A stretch of DNA of 64,000 bases from CAYYNP01 sp964472545 (GCA_964472545.1 CAYYNP010000008.1:1-64000); one strand, 5' to 3'; shown: positions 16,033 through 34,103, numbered from the stretch's first letter. The notes: a model not told the origin generated them from the sequence alone. Translations and numbers: made by a program.

Positions 16033-17025
16033 CTACTTGTGGCGATACTCACGCAACTCCGTCAACACGCCGGCCATGTCGTCCGGCAATGGGGCCTCGA
16101 TTTTCACGGCCTGCCCGCTGGCAGGATGCGTGAACTTCAGCCGCCTCGCGTGCAGGGCCTGACGTTCGAGCAACGCCAGTGCATCGTCGCGATCGCGGCG
16201 GATCTCGCCGCGGGTGACCTGGGCACGGCCGCCGTAGAGCCGGTCGCAGAGGACCGGACAGCCGATATGGGCCAGGTGGACGCGAAGTTGATGCGTACGG
16301 CCGGTCTTCGGCAACAGCCGCATCGCAGAGAAGCCGTCGAACCGTTCGAGCACTTCATAGAAGGTCTGGGCTGCCCGCGCGATCGAGGCGTTGCGGCGGA
16401 TCGCCATCTTGTCGCGCTGGTGCGGATGCGGGCCGATCGGCTGGTCGATCACGTCGCGGTCGCGGTCCGGGCAGCGGACGACCAGGGCGAAATACTCCTT
16501 CTCGATCGTGCGATCGGCGAACTGGGCCGACAGCTTCGCGTGGGCCTGATCGTCGCGTGCGACCAGGATTACGCCGCTGGTATCGCGGTCGAGTCGGTGG
16601 ACGATGCCGGGCCGCGTAGGGCCGCCGGTGGAACTGAGCCCGGGGCCAAAATGAAACTGCAAGGCGCCGGCCAGCGTGCCCGACCAGTGCCCCCGCGACG
16701 GATGGACGACCATCCCCGGCGGCTTGTTGATCGCCACCACCCGCTGGTCTTCGTAGAGCACCTCGAGCGGGATGTTCTCCGGCCGCGGGGCCTCACGGGG
16801 GATTTCGGGCAGAACGATACTGATGCGTTGGCCGGGCTTCAGCCGATAGGCCGGCTTGCCGCCGGAGTCGTCGACTTTCACCCCGCCGGCGGTGATCACG
16901 CGGCGCAGATGGACCCGGCTGTAGTCGGTGAAGTGGCGGGCCAGAAAGGCATCCAGGCGCTGCCCGGCCTCGGCCGGCTCGACGACCAACTCGACCGGCT
17001 CGTCAGAGAGTTGCTGGCGCGACAT
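16033..17025 (-). CDS. RluA/RluD-family 23S rRNA pseudouridine synthase
   Basis: The protein converts uridine to pseudouridine in RNA, most likely in 23S rRNA. Residues about 18-75 form an S4-type RNA-binding domain (GQRLDAFLARHF, SRVHLRRVITAGGVKVD). The catalytic domain follows, with LYEDQRVVAINKPPGMVVHP and the motif HRLDRDTSGVIL, in which the Asp is the nucleophile. LLPKTGRTHQLRVHLAHIGC and PVLCDRLYGG are the other family motifs. Length 330 fits RluD (positions 1911/1915/1917), but RluC-type specificity cannot be excluded. The gene follows the TPR gene by 13 bp on the same strand. Confidence 0.9.
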   Translation of the reverse strand: MSRQQLSDEPVELVVEPAEAGQRLDAFLARHFTDYSRVHLRRVITAGGVKVDDSGGKPAYRLKPGQRISIVLPEIPREAPRPENIPLEVLYEDQRVVAINKPPGMVVHPSRGHWSGTLAGALQFHFGPGLSSTGGPTRPGIVHRLDRDTSGVILVARDDQAHAKLSAQFADRTIEKEYFALVVRCPDRDRDVIDQPIGPHPHQRDKMAIRRNASIARAAQTFYEVLERFDGFSAMRLLPKTGRTHQLRVHLAHIGCPVLCDRLYGGRAQVTRGEIRRDRDDALALLERQALHARRLKFTHPASGQAVKIEAPLPDDMAGVLTELREYRHK

Positions 17026-17038
17026 ACTCGACCCGGAA

Positions 17039-18025
17039 TTAGCCGCCGGTCGGCTTTTCCGGGGCGGGCAATGCAGGCCCCGGCGTCTCGGGTGCGGGGA
17101 ATTCCGGCAACGTCGGCCCCGGCAACGTCGGCCCCGGCAACGTCGGCCCCGGCAAGTCCGGTGGCGTGGTGGCCGGCGGCGTCGTAGTAGGCGGCGTTGT
17201 GGATGGGGGCGTCGTGGGGGGCGTCGTCGTGGAAGGTGGAGTTGTGGGAGGTGGCGTAACGTCTCCGGGCGTGAAGCCGTCGTCGATCATCGGTTCGAAC
17301 AGCGGTGGCTCGCCGGGAGGAGGCGTGGGGCCACCGGGCGCGAGCGGATCGCCGGAAGGACCGAACGTCTCGGTCGGACCGGGAGCGGCTTGCAGGTCGA
17401 ACTTCGGATCGTATTCGGCAAGCTGCGCGTAGTTGTACCGCATCGACTTGGTGTTCAGCAGCCGGATCTGCTGCTCGGCCATCTTGGTGTACGCCCCGTT
17501 CGGCCACTCATCGACCACCTTTTCATACTGTTTCACGGCCGCGTCCAGTTCGCCCTGTGATTCCAACGCCCGGGCCAATCCAAACGTGGCCCGATTCATC
17601 AAAGACGATTGTCCGGTTTGCTCGAGCACTTTGGTGTACTGTTCGACGGCGGATCGCAGATGGTCCTTGGCGTCGGCCTTGTTGATGAACAGATCGCGGC
17701 ATCCGGCGGCCAGATGGCGGTCGGCGGCAATGACCAGGGCCCAGTTGGCCATCTCGGTCCCCTTGTAAGCCTCGTTCTTGGCGAGTTCCTCGAACTCGAC
17801 CGGGTCGGGGGTTCGTGCATCAAGGGCCTGGAAAAAGGCCGTCCATCCTGCTTCGTTGCGGTCGGCGGAGCGTTTGAACGACCAAGCGAAAATCACGCCC
17901 GCGCCGATCATCAGTAGGGCGGCGATGAGGATCGCGTTCTGATACGGCTTGACCTTCTGGCCCACGCCGACCATCCAGTCGGCCAATTCGTTCTTCTCCA
18001 GTTCGTGACGTCGCTCGCTCTTCAT
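17039..18025 (-). CDS. Membrane-anchored TPR protein with Pro/Thr-rich tail
   Basis: The start at 18023-18025 (MKSERRHELEKNELADWMVG) precedes a membrane segment (about residues 29-47, AILIAALLMIGAGVIFAWSF), as in YfgM-type proteins. Three or so tetratricopeptide repeats follow (about 70-200; RATFGLARALESQGELDAAV is clear). The last 110 residues are Pro/Thr-rich and contain three tandem LPGPT units coded by 15-bp DNA repeats (about 17108-17158). TPR domains bind proteins; YfgM works with the Sec machinery, but the tail is unlike it. It lies upstream of the rluD-type gene in one operon with a good promoter (18107-18136). Confidence 0.8.
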   Translation of the reverse strand: MKSERRHELEKNELADWMVGVGQKVKPYQNAILIAALLMIGAGVIFAWSFKRSADRNEAGWTAFFQALDARTPDPVEFEELAKNEAYKGTEMANWALVIAADRHLAAGCRDLFINKADAKDHLRSAVEQYTKVLEQTGQSSLMNRATFGLARALESQGELDAAVKQYEKVVDEWPNGAYTKMAEQQIRLLNTKSMRYNYAQLAEYDPKFDLQAAPGPTETFGPSGDPLAPGGPTPPPGEPPLFEPMIDDGFTPGDVTPPPTTPPSTTTPPTTPPSTTPPTTTPPATTPPDLPGPTLPGPTLPGPTLPEFPAPETPGPALPAPEKPTGG

Positions 18026-18106
18026 TTTCCGCGACCTTACTTCGCAGGGATAGGGAGCCGCTTCTGCCTGGATAGGCGGTGCTCCCTCGATCGAACCAAG
18101 CATTTA

Positions 18107-18136
18107 AGTATAGGGGCGTTGGGCGTTACCCGTCAA
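18107..18136 (-). promoter_or_regulatory. Candidate promoter of the TPR-rluD operon
   Basis: Minus strand: TTGACG (18131-18136), 18 bases, TATACT (18107-18112). It is close to the sigma-70 consensus and lies about 80 bp before the TPR gene. Confidence 0.6.
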
Positions 18137-18140
18137 GGTC

Positions 18141-18280
18141 GCCGGGCGGTAAGCAATCGCCCGGCCCGTTCGTAGTGCCCCGATTCATCGGGGCCGCGCA
18201 GCGGAATCCCGTGAAAGACCGCATGAATGCGGTCACTACGAACGGCTCTTGACGTGTTTGGCGATTGCTTACGCCGGGCG
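18141..18280. repeat. Compound palindromic element, 140 bp
   Basis: Outer arms: GTAAGCAATCGCC near 18150 and GGCGATTGCTTAC near 18266. Inner arms: CGTTCGTAGTG (about 18167-18177) and CACTACGAACG (about 18234-18244). Between them lie two small hairpins, CCCCGATTCATCGGGG and GACCGCATGAATGCGGTC. It sits in the divergent gap between the TPR gene and the helicase gene. No second copy was seen in the window. Confidence 0.7.
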
Positions 18281-18362
18281 CGCCCCTTCCCTCAGGCACG
18301 GCGGACGCTTACGATCCATGATCCCAGCACCGCACGCGGCCCCTTTGCAGACGGCACCCACG

Positions 18363-20366
<2,004 letters not shown>

Positions 20367-20369
20367 TGG

Positions 20370-21257
20370 TCAGCGTTTCAGGTGCAACAGCCCCAAGAAG
20401 AACGTGGCCAACAGTTCCAAGAGCGTTCCTCGATGGGCCGTCGGCGGGCGTTCGGGCAGCGGCAGCGGGCGACCGTTGAAGCCCCGGTCGTTGCCGGCGA
20501 GCCGCTTGGCGTGCTCGGCCCTGGCAACGACCTGCTTCTCGTCGCGGTCCTTTTCGCCGGAGCGGACATACGAGAGGATGCGCGGCAACTCGTCGACGTC
20601 GAACCAGATTCCGTGGGCCATACAGACGTCGATGATCACGCCGCTATGCACGCCGTAATGGCGGCGGTGCATCCACTGGTCGCAGTCGACGCAACGGCGA
20701 TAGCGCCAGCTCTCGGGCCATTCGGTCGACGGAGGCCGGTCGCACATCGACGTGAAGTAGGTGTCGAGTCCTGACGCCTCGAGGCTTGCCCGGCGAATCA
20801 ACTGCTCGAAGGCCTCGTTCCCCAACCAGAACCCGGCGCACGTGGGACATTCCATCACGGCAACCTGGCCCACGTGCCGGCTGGTCAGCCGACGTGGTTC
20901 GCCGCACGCGGGGCAGATATGCGGTGTCTGGTCGCCCGCGACCGACTCCGGAACCAGGCCCGTGCCGCAGTGATGGCAATACTGTGCATCATCGCTCACC
21001 CGTGCCAAGCACCTAGGACAGACCGTGTTCAGGTCGCGCTCGTGGATGGTGAAGTCCGACTCGCAGAAGCCGCAGTCGTGGCGGTCGTCGTTGCGCGGCG
21101 CCCCGCAAGCAGAGCATTGTACCACGGCAGCGTCGCGCCCTTTGGGCTGCTTGACGGTCACCACGGTCCCACAATGGCAGCGGAAGCGGCTGCCGACCGG
21201 CTTATCGGTCGCATCGTATTGGCGGTGACAATGGGAACACTCTACGAGCAGACGCAT
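20370..21257 (-). CDS. Multi-zinc-ribbon protein with zf-TFIIB-like domain
   Basis: Start at 21255-21257 (MRLLVECSHCHRQYDATDKP). The 295 residues hold many CxxC or CxxxC pairs: CSHC and CHCG, CSACG, CGFC, CPRC, CHHCG, CPACG and CPTC, then CVDCDQWMHRRHYG with the segment VIIDVCMAHGIWFDVDEL. The CPTCxGFWLG and GIWFDVDEL parts resemble zf-TFIIB (DUF) proteins. Several zinc ions are expected. A hydrophobic end (LLELLATFFLGLLHL) may touch the membrane. The upstream 30 residues of the open frame are rejected as leader. Function unknown; protein or nucleic-acid binding is likely. Confidence 0.78.
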   Translation of the reverse strand: MRLLVECSHCHRQYDATDKPVGSRFRCHCGTVVTVKQPKGRDAAVVQCSACGAPRNDDRHDCGFCESDFTIHERDLNTVCPRCLARVSDDAQYCHHCGTGLVPESVAGDQTPHICPACGEPRRLTSRHVGQVAVMECPTCAGFWLGNEAFEQLIRRASLEASGLDTYFTSMCDRPPSTEWPESWRYRRCVDCDQWMHRRHYGVHSGVIIDVCMAHGIWFDVDELPRILSYVRSGEKDRDEKQVVARAEHAKRLAGNDRGFNGRPLPLPERPPTAHRGTLLELLATFFLGLLHLKR

Positions 21258-21515
21258 GGCGGCCTCAATGACCGGACGGAAAAACCCCTCCTTCGATTCT
21301 AGCCGTGCGGCTTCGGCAACGTCAACCGAAAGCCACAACCACACCAAAACCGTGAACTATTCCGTGGCGGTCTGTTCTTTCGCGTTTTCGGCCGCAAATC
21401 CGCTCTGGCACCGCCGAGGACGTTTTGCTACACTCCGCCCGCTTTTCTGCCGAGATTGCGGCGCGTGTGGGCAGCACGTGGGCCAGTTGCTTTCTTCCTT
21501 TCAGGGAGTTCGTCG

Positions 21516-22634
21516 ATGAACGGGAAATGTTCGGTATGGCTGTCGATTTGTTGCCTGGTGTTGGCGCTTTTTGCGGTGAATACGGCCGAGGCGTCCCCTC
21601 CATGGGGTGGGGTGCTCTCGCTCACTAGCGTAGATGCCGACCCCGATAAGTCGTACACGCTGACGAAGGCCAACGGGCCGTGGATGATTCTGGCGTGTAC
21701 CTTCTCCGGCGACGGCGCCGAACAGCAGGCCCAGGAGTTGGTTCTCGAACTCCGCCAGCGTTACAAGCTCGAGGCCTACACGCACGAGCGACAGATGAAG
21801 TTCGGCGCCACCCACGGGCGCGGCCTCGATCCGACCGGGCGCCCGCTGATGATGCGGCATCGAATCGACCGCCTGCGCGAGATCGCCGTGATGGTGGGCA
21901 ACTTCCGCGGCGTCGACGATCCTTCCGCGCAGAGGACCCTGCGGAAACTGAAGACCAGCCATCCGAAATGCCTGGAGATCAGCGAAGAACGGCAGACGTA
22001 CCAATCGCTGGCCGCGCTGCGAGTCGCCCAGCGGGTCGTGCAGCGAGTGGCCGGCAGCGCCAAGAAAGACAAAGGGCCCATGGGCCACGCGTTCATCTCG
22101 CCCAACCCGTTGCTCGGCGATGAGTTGGCCGCCACCAGCGGTCTGGACCCGATGGTCGTCGAGATGAACCAGCACGTCGAACACAGCCTGCTCGACTGCC
22201 CAGGCAACTTCACCGTGCAGGTCGCCACGTTCACCGGAAGCGTGGTCATCGACCAACGTGAGATCCGAGAGATCGAGCAGGGCAAGGAACTCGAGAGCGG
22301 TTTGGCCGAAGCGGCCGTCAAGGCCCACCAGTTGACCGAGGCCCTGCGGCTGAAGGGCTGGGAGGCCTACGAGTTTCACGATCGCTACTCCAGCATCGTG
22401 ACCATCGGCGGCTTCAGCTCGACCGGCACACCGCGGCCCGACGGCAAGATCGAAATCAACCCGGGCATCCACCGCATCATGACCACCTTCGGCGCCCGGC
22501 AGGCGGCGCTGCCCGGCCAACCGGCGGCCATGACGATGAAGTCGCTGATCGGCATCCCTTTCGACATTCAGCCGATACCGGTACACGTGCCGCGGCGGTC
22601 GCTCAGCCGGGAGATGGCGCGGAGCGTATTCTAA
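21516..22634 (+). CDS. Hypothetical secreted protein (372 aa)
   Basis: ATG 21516 has CAGGGAG (about 21502-21508) upstream and gives a signal peptide (MNGKCSVWLSICCLVLALFA, cleavage after AEA). The mature protein includes PWMILACTFSGDGAEQQAQE and LVLELRQRYKLEAY, reminiscent of a SPOR-like fold in which proteins handle repeated sheet-helix units; a second such unit starts at NFTVQVATFTGSVVID and LTEALRLKGWEAYEFHDRYS. SPOR domains bind denuded peptidoglycan; the match is by look only. It lies alone between the zinc-ribbon gene (divergent) and a palindromic repeat. Confidence 0.65.
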   Translation: MNGKCSVWLSICCLVLALFAVNTAEASPPWGGVLSLTSVDADPDKSYTLTKANGPWMILACTFSGDGAEQQAQELVLELRQRYKLEAYTHERQMKFGATHGRGLDPTGRPLMMRHRIDRLREIAVMVGNFRGVDDPSAQRTLRKLKTSHPKCLEISEERQTYQSLAALRVAQRVVQRVAGSAKKDKGPMGHAFISPNPLLGDELAATSGLDPMVVEMNQHVEHSLLDCPGNFTVQVATFTGSVVIDQREIREIEQGKELESGLAEAAVKAHQLTEALRLKGWEAYEFHDRYSSIVTIGGFSSTGTPRPDGKIEINPGIHRIMTTFGARQAALPGQPAAMTMKSLIGIPFDIQPIPVHVPRRSLSREMARSVF

Positions 22635-22664
22635 GCGGCCATCATGCCCACACTGAGAACAGGC

Positions 22665-22762
22665 GGGATGGCTGGGGCAGAGCACAGCGGTGCCCCAGAT
22701 AGCCGGCGCTCATGTGCCAGTGTGAATCACCGGGGCACCGCTGCGCTCTGCCCCGGCCACCC
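22665..22762. repeat. Palindromic interspersed repeat, GGGTGGCTGGGG family, copy 2
   Basis: Starts GGGATGGCTGGGGCAGAGC and ends CTGCCCCGGCCACCC; the arms pair over about 30 bp across a loop of about 30 bp. It lies between the secreted-protein gene and the NTPase gene, ending 36 bp before the latter. Confidence 0.8.
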
Positions 22763-22798
22763 GTAGATTCAATCGGCACGAGACACCAGATACCTGCC

Positions 22799-23410
22799 AT
22801 GCTCGTACTAGGAACCGGGAATCGCAAGAAGGGGCTCGAGCTGGCCGCACTCTTTGGCCCGCTGGGGATCGACCTGCGTACGCTGGCCGACTTTCCCGAG
22901 GCGATCGACGTCGAGGAGACCGGCGACACCTTCGCCGCCAACGCCACGCTCAAGGCCGTCGAACAGGCACGGCACCTCGATCGCTGGGTGTTGGCCGAAG
23001 ACAGCGGGCTGGTGGTCGACGCGCTGGACGGCGCTCCGGGCATCTACTCCGCACGCTATTCGGGGCCAGGGGCCAACGACGACTCGAACAACCGGCTGTT
23101 GCTCGAGAGGCTGTCCGGCGTGCCTCAGCAGAAGCGCACGGCCCATTACGTCTGCCATACGGTGCTTTGCGATCCGGCCGGGGAAATCTGCGCCGAAAGC
23201 GAAGCGACCTGCCGCGGCCGGATGCTCACCGCGCCGCGCGGCACGAACGGATTCGGCTACGACCCGCTGTTCGAATTGGTCGAATACCACCGCTCCTTCG
23301 GCGAGTTGGGCCCCCGCGTCAAGGCCTGTCTCAGCCATCGGGCTCGCGCCGCCCGTCTGCTCGTGCCCCAGTTGATGCTGTTGATCGACTCCGGCCGACT
23401 GGGCGGGTAG
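22799..23410 (+). CDS. rdgB: XTP/dITP diphosphatase, RdgB/HAM1 family
   Basis: The enzyme hydrolyses non-canonical purine triphosphates (XTP, dITP, ITP) to monophosphates and keeps them out of DNA and RNA. Start ATG 22799 gives 203 residues, the family length. Visible motifs: GTGNRKKGLEL at the N-terminus (triphosphate binding), ETGDTFAANATLKA, AEDSGLVVDALDGAPGIYSA (metal Asp and Glu), GTNGFGYDPLF and LSHRARA (base pocket). The longer open frame upstream reads through the palindromic repeat and is rejected. A 191-bp MITE-like repeat follows the stop by 16 bp. Confidence 0.92.
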   Translation: MLVLGTGNRKKGLELAALFGPLGIDLRTLADFPEAIDVEETGDTFAANATLKAVEQARHLDRWVLAEDSGLVVDALDGAPGIYSARYSGPGANDDSNNRLLLERLSGVPQQKRTAHYVCHTVLCDPAGEICAESEATCRGRMLTAPRGTNGFGYDPLFELVEYHRSFGELGPRVKACLSHRARAARLLVPQLMLLIDSGRLGG

Positions 23411-23426
23411 GGATCTCCCTCTTGCC

Positions 23427-23617
23427 GGGTGGCCCCGCCGCTTTTCCGCAGCCAGCGTTGCCATCTCTTTCGCATGGCCGGAAAAGCGTCGGGGTTGCGA
23501 AGCAACAAGAGTATTCAACCCACTTTGGCGCCTCTTGTGGCGGCGCCACCCGGGCACTCTTGCGAACATGTCTCGCTCGATGGCATCATCCGCCCCGCAA
23601 AAGTGACCGGGCCACCC
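23427..23617 (+). mobile_element. 191-bp MITE-like interspersed repeat, copy 2
   Basis: Starts GGGTGGCCCCGCCGC and ends GACCGGGCCACCC. It matches the reverse complement of 7869-8060 from end to end. Neither copy codes for a protein or shows a target-site duplication that I can see. Confidence 0.7.
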
Positions 23618-23679
23618 ACCGTCTTTCCGGCACCCAGTTGTACAGAAACCTATAGTGAGATAGATAAGAGCCCGCTGCC

Positions 23680-24207
23680 GTGTCCGAACAAGCGATGTCC
23701 GAAGAACAATCCCAAAACTCGACCGACCCCGACGGCCCGCCGGCGCCGATCCGCTGGCGATGCTGGCCGCTGGCGGAGAACCGCGTCCAGGGTACGCTGA
23801 TGAGCGTTGCGCTGGTGGCGGCCGCGGTCTGGGTCTACGTGCTTACCGGGCAGATCTTCTCGGCCCTGCTGGCAATGGCCGCGTTGACCGCCGCGCTGTG
23901 GCGGTATTATCTCCCGGTCTTCTTCGCCCTGACGGAGAAGGGCGTGGATCAGTGGTGCCTCGGCCGAAGGCTGCGGGTTCCGTGGCAGGCCGTGACGCGT
24001 CACGAGGAGTGTCGCGACGGGGTGCTGTTGCTGCCCGACGCCAACGGCGCGCCGATCTCGGCCTTCCGCGGTCTCTACGTGCCTTTCGGCCCCCACCGCA
24101 AGGAAGTGCTGGCCCACATTGACTTCTACCTCGAGCGTTCCGACCGGTCGTCGCGGCTCGTCGCAGCAGCGACGGCGTCAACCAAATCGCGTGTGGCCGG
24201 CGACTAA
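23680..24207 (+). CDS. Two-helix membrane protein (175 aa)
   Basis: The GTG start (23680) or ATG 23695 precedes a polar N-terminus, then two hydrophobic spans, about 40-58 (TLMSVALVAAAVWVYVLTGQ) and 60-76 (FSALLAMAALTAALW). After these comes a soluble PH-like part (ALTEKGVDQWCLGRRLRVPW, LYVPFGPHRKEVL). This layout recalls bacterial PH/DUF304-type membrane proteins. Candidate promoter: TTGTAC (23638-23643), 17 bases, TAGATA (23661-23666). The last 20 bases of the gene recur exactly after the next palindromic repeat (24334-24353). Confidence 0.68.
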   Translation: MSEQAMSEEQSQNSTDPDGPPAPIRWRCWPLAENRVQGTLMSVALVAAAVWVYVLTGQIFSALLAMAALTAALWRYYLPVFFALTEKGVDQWCLGRRLRVPWQAVTRHEECRDGVLLLPDANGAPISAFRGLYVPFGPHRKEVLAHIDFYLERSDRSSRLVAAATASTKSRVAGD

Positions 24208-24353
24208 CGCGTTGTTGCGCTGCCATTCCTGGGGGTGGCTGGGGTCGAGATGCGAGGAACGAGCAACGAGCCCCCAGGTGAATCACTGGGGGTTCACCAC
24301 TCGTTCCTCGTGGTTCAACCCCAGCCACCCGGCCGCGTGTGGCCGGCGACTAA
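24188..24353. repeat. Palindromic repeat flanked by perfect 20-bp direct repeats (copy 3 of the GGGTGGCTGGGG family)
   Basis: The core palindrome is 24233-24330: it starts GGGTGGCTGGGGTCGAGATG and ends CCCCAGCCACCC. The direct repeats CGCGTGTGGCCGGCGACTAA lie at 24188-24207 and 24334-24353. The left one is the end of the 23680 gene; the right one overlaps the stop of the BBP7 gene. The arrangement looks like an insertion with a duplicated target or a local duplication. Confidence 0.8.
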
Positions 24354-25825
24354 TAGCGAATCTCGAAGCCCGCCGTGAGTCCCTGCGCCCAGAAGTCGCT
24401 GCTACGGAAGGCGAATTCCGGTTCCGGGCCGGCCAACGGATCGATCGGCGGCATGTTTCGCGGGTCGATGTTCAGATCGATCTGTTCCGCCGCCCGAGAC
24501 ACGTTGGCCCAATAGAGAAGGTTGTAGCCGAGGTACGCCCGCAGGCCGCAGGTAACCTGATAGCCCAATTCCACGCCAAACTGCGGGATGATGACGAAAC
24601 TGTCCTGGGCGAAGCGGCCAATGTTGTTTTCCAGGGCGAGCATGCCGCCGGAGTAGTCGGTCGACCCATCGGCAGGCAGAGTGATCGTGGTGGTGCCGTT
24701 GACGAACACGGTCTGGTGGTTGTTGCCCAGCGCCATCTTGGCCAGCAACTCCAGCGACCATCGATCCCGGCGGAATTGGGCCAACAGTCCCAACTCGCCG
24801 CCGTTGAACTCGTTGCGTGCACGGAATTCGTCGTGGATGTTGAACATCGTGCCGCGGACTTCCGCCGGGAGATCCATGTCGGTCAGCACGATGTCCTCGC
24901 GTACGGCCACGTGGTCGACCAGCCGGTGATAACGATAGCCGGCCAGCAGGTCCAGGCGGAACTGACGTCCGGTGCAGTAGTCGACACAGACCGCCTCGCC
25001 GCACGCCGAATCTCCCATCGCGCAGCCCGCTTGCCGCAGCATGAGATTACGCCGCATCCTCAAACCGGCCGACTCGTAAAACTCCGAGGCCGACGCGCTG
25101 ACGCTTCCCACGGCAAGGCCCGGATAGGCGATCACCTGCGACGATTGGACGTCGTTGAACACGTCGTAGAACGGCCGGGCCAACACTGGCTCGCCGGGCG
25201 ATAGCAGCGAGAAGCTGGTTGTGTCGCGGGTCGAGTCGAAGTAGTCGCCCTCGAAGCCGAAACTCTGGCAGGCGTCGATCCAATAGCCCATCGACGATCG
25301 GAAATTGGAGCGGCCCTCTCGGTTGACCCGTTCGCCGCCGAATAGAATCGACGTGTTCGCTTCGCCGATGACGCCCACCGGATCACCCACCGGGCTGGTG
25401 GTCACAAGCGGTGGCAGGCGATTGCCGTTGGTCCACAGCAGCAGATAGTCGCCTCGGAACCAAAACCGGCCCGGATCCATGCAGCAGATATCGTCGGTCG
25501 CCCCAACCACCCCACCTTCGCCGACGACGTATTCTCTGTATTTTTCTGCCCCGACGATATATTCTTCGGAGAAAATGACGTCGCCCGCATCGGTTTCGAG
25601 CAGATCGAGACAACCCCCTTCGACCGGTTCAGCCGTCTCGCCGGGTGGGGTCGCCAGCAATTCCGGCTCCCCAATGTCCGGCTCCCCAATGTCCGGCCCC
25701 CCAATGTCCGGCTCCCCAATGTCCGGCTCGTCGACCTCCTGGGCCAACAGCCCACCACCGCTGGCGGCAATCGCCGCGATCAAGAAAAGGCGGATAAACT
25801 GCTTCGTTAGCGTCTCGGCGGCCAT
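24350..25825 (-). CDS. BBP7-family outer-membrane beta-barrel protein
   Basis: Signal peptide at residues 1-29 (KQFIRLFLIAAIAASGGGLL, cleavage AQE). Then a 5-residue repeat, EPDIG, five times, coded by 15-bp DNA repeats (about 25664-25730). The rest shows the BBP7 pattern: GRFWFRGDYLLLW, SNFRSSMGYWID, RQFRLDLLAGYRYH, MFNIHDEFRARNEFNGGELG, FVIIPQFGVELGYQVT and GYNLLYWANV, ending in an aromatic residue (FEIRY) as expected of a barrel. BBP7 proteins are known almost only from planctomycetes and their relatives. The barrel role in the outer membrane is assumed from the family; substrate is unknown. Confidence 0.87.
   Translation of the reverse strand: MAAETLTKQFIRLFLIAAIAASGGGLLAQEVDEPDIGEPDIGGPDIGEPDIGEPELLATPPGETAEPVEGGCLDLLETDAGDVIFSEEYIVGAEKYREYVVGEGGVVGATDDICCMDPGRFWFRGDYLLLWTNGNRLPPLVTTSPVGDPVGVIGEANTSILFGGERVNREGRSNFRSSMGYWIDACQSFGFEGDYFDSTRDTTSFSLLSPGEPVLARPFYDVFNDVQSSQVIAYPGLAVGSVSASASEFYESAGLRMRRNLMLRQAGCAMGDSACGEAVCVDYCTGRQFRLDLLAGYRYHRLVDHVAVREDIVLTDMDLPAEVRGTMFNIHDEFRARNEFNGGELGLLAQFRRDRWSLELLAKMALGNNHQTVFVNGTTTITLPADGSTDYSGGMLALENNIGRFAQDSFVIIPQFGVELGYQVTCGLRAYLGYNLLYWANVSRAAEQIDLNIDPRNMPPIDPLAGPEPEFAFRSSDFWAQGLTAGFEIRY
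25664..25730. repeat. 15-bp tandem repeat in the BBP7 gene
   Basis: Unit GGCTCCCCAATGTCC (plus strand), about four and a half copies with single-base differences, coding EPDIG/GPDIG units. Copy number could vary between strains. Confidence 0.8.
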
Positions 25826-25947
25826 GATCCGTCCTCGCTATGCGGTCTTGCCGGCACGGTGGTCTTGAGAAGATGCGCAGAGTTTGCGGATAATCCGGCC
25901 TATGAGGTATCGGTAGATCGTGCGGGCGTCATTAGAAGAATTGGTGC

Positions 25948-25977
25948 TTGCCGAAACAGTCGAGCACGGGCTAGAAT
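25948..25977 (+). promoter_or_regulatory. Candidate promoter of uvrA
   Basis: TTGCCG (25948-25953), 18 bases, TAGAAT (25972-25977). Leader of about 36 bp to the uvrA ATG. No LexA-like box was recognised. Confidence 0.45.
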
Positions 25978-26019
25978 ACCGAGTTTGCCACCAGATCGTC
26001 ATCCTGGCTTCCGCCGCCA

Positions 26020-33375
<7,356 letters not shown>

Positions 33376-33431
33376 ACCCGCACCCTCCCAAATCACCAAT
33401 CATGAACCGCAACTCATAGATCCGATCGCCC

Positions 33432-34103
33432 ATGTCCTCTTCCCTGCTGCCGCAACGCTTTCTGTTCCGCTTCGCGATGCCGTGCCGGTATCGCGATCCG
33501 CTCTGGTCGGCCGACGGAGCCGCGTTGGATGAGCATTGTCGGCTGGTCCCACTCGCTGAGTTGGAGAGCCGCGCGTCGCCGGCGGAGGTCTGCGCGGCGT
33601 GGAGCGAGGCCGGGCTGGCATTTTCGGTCGAAGTACAAGGCAAACAGCAGTCGCCCTGGTGTCGGGCCGGCCGGCCCGAAGACAGCGACGGGCTGCACCT
33701 GTTTATCGACACCCGCGACGTCCACACGATCCACCGCGCGGGGCGCTTTTGCCACCACTTCGTCTTCCTGCCCTTCGGTGACGGCAGCCGGCTGCAGCGT
33801 CCCGTGGCCCAATGGCTGAGCATCCATCGCGCCCGCGAGCATCCCCGGCCGGTCAAGCCCGAGCAGTTGAAGGTCCGCAGCCAGCGCCGCGAGGACGGCT
33901 ATCGGCTCGAGGCGTTCATCCCGGCCGAGGCCCTGACCGGGTTCGATCCTTCCGAACACCCCCGGCTCGGTTTCAACTACGCGCTGGTCGATCGCGAACT
34001 CGGCGAACAGACCCTTGCGGTTGGCAGCCCGATGCCGTATCAGGAGGACCCCAGTCTTTGGGCGACGCTGGAACTTGACAAACCGTCCGGCGATCGGGCA
34101 TAA
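33432..34103 (+). CDS. Hypothetical protein with CBM9/DOMON-like fold (223 aa)
   Basis: No signal peptide or membrane span. The beta-rich sequence includes GLAFSVEVQGKQQSPWC, DGLHLFIDTRDVHTIHRAGR, FCHHFVFLPFG and RREDGYRLEAFIPAEALTGF, in the order and spacing of CBM9-like sugar-binding or DOMON-like domains (compare the last domain of the 61064 gene, DRVDVYLDIDRD and TWTAEAAIPLDQL). Ligand and role are unknown. It follows uvrA by 56 bp and may be read from the same transcript. Its stop codon TAA lies inside the first arm of an inverted repeat (34102-34126). Confidence 0.65.
   Translation: MSSSLLPQRFLFRFAMPCRYRDPLWSADGAALDEHCRLVPLAELESRASPAEVCAAWSEAGLAFSVEVQGKQQSPWCRAGRPEDSDGLHLFIDTRDVHTIHRAGRFCHHFVFLPFGDGSRLQRPVAQWLSIHRAREHPRPVKPEQLKVRSQRREDGYRLEAFIPAEALTGFDPSEHPRLGFNYALVDRELGEQTLAVGSPMPYQEDPSLWATLELDKPSGDRA

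Noticed and set aside
18249..18362. Longer helicase start
   Set aside because: The added residues read through the compound palindrome and are not helicase-like.
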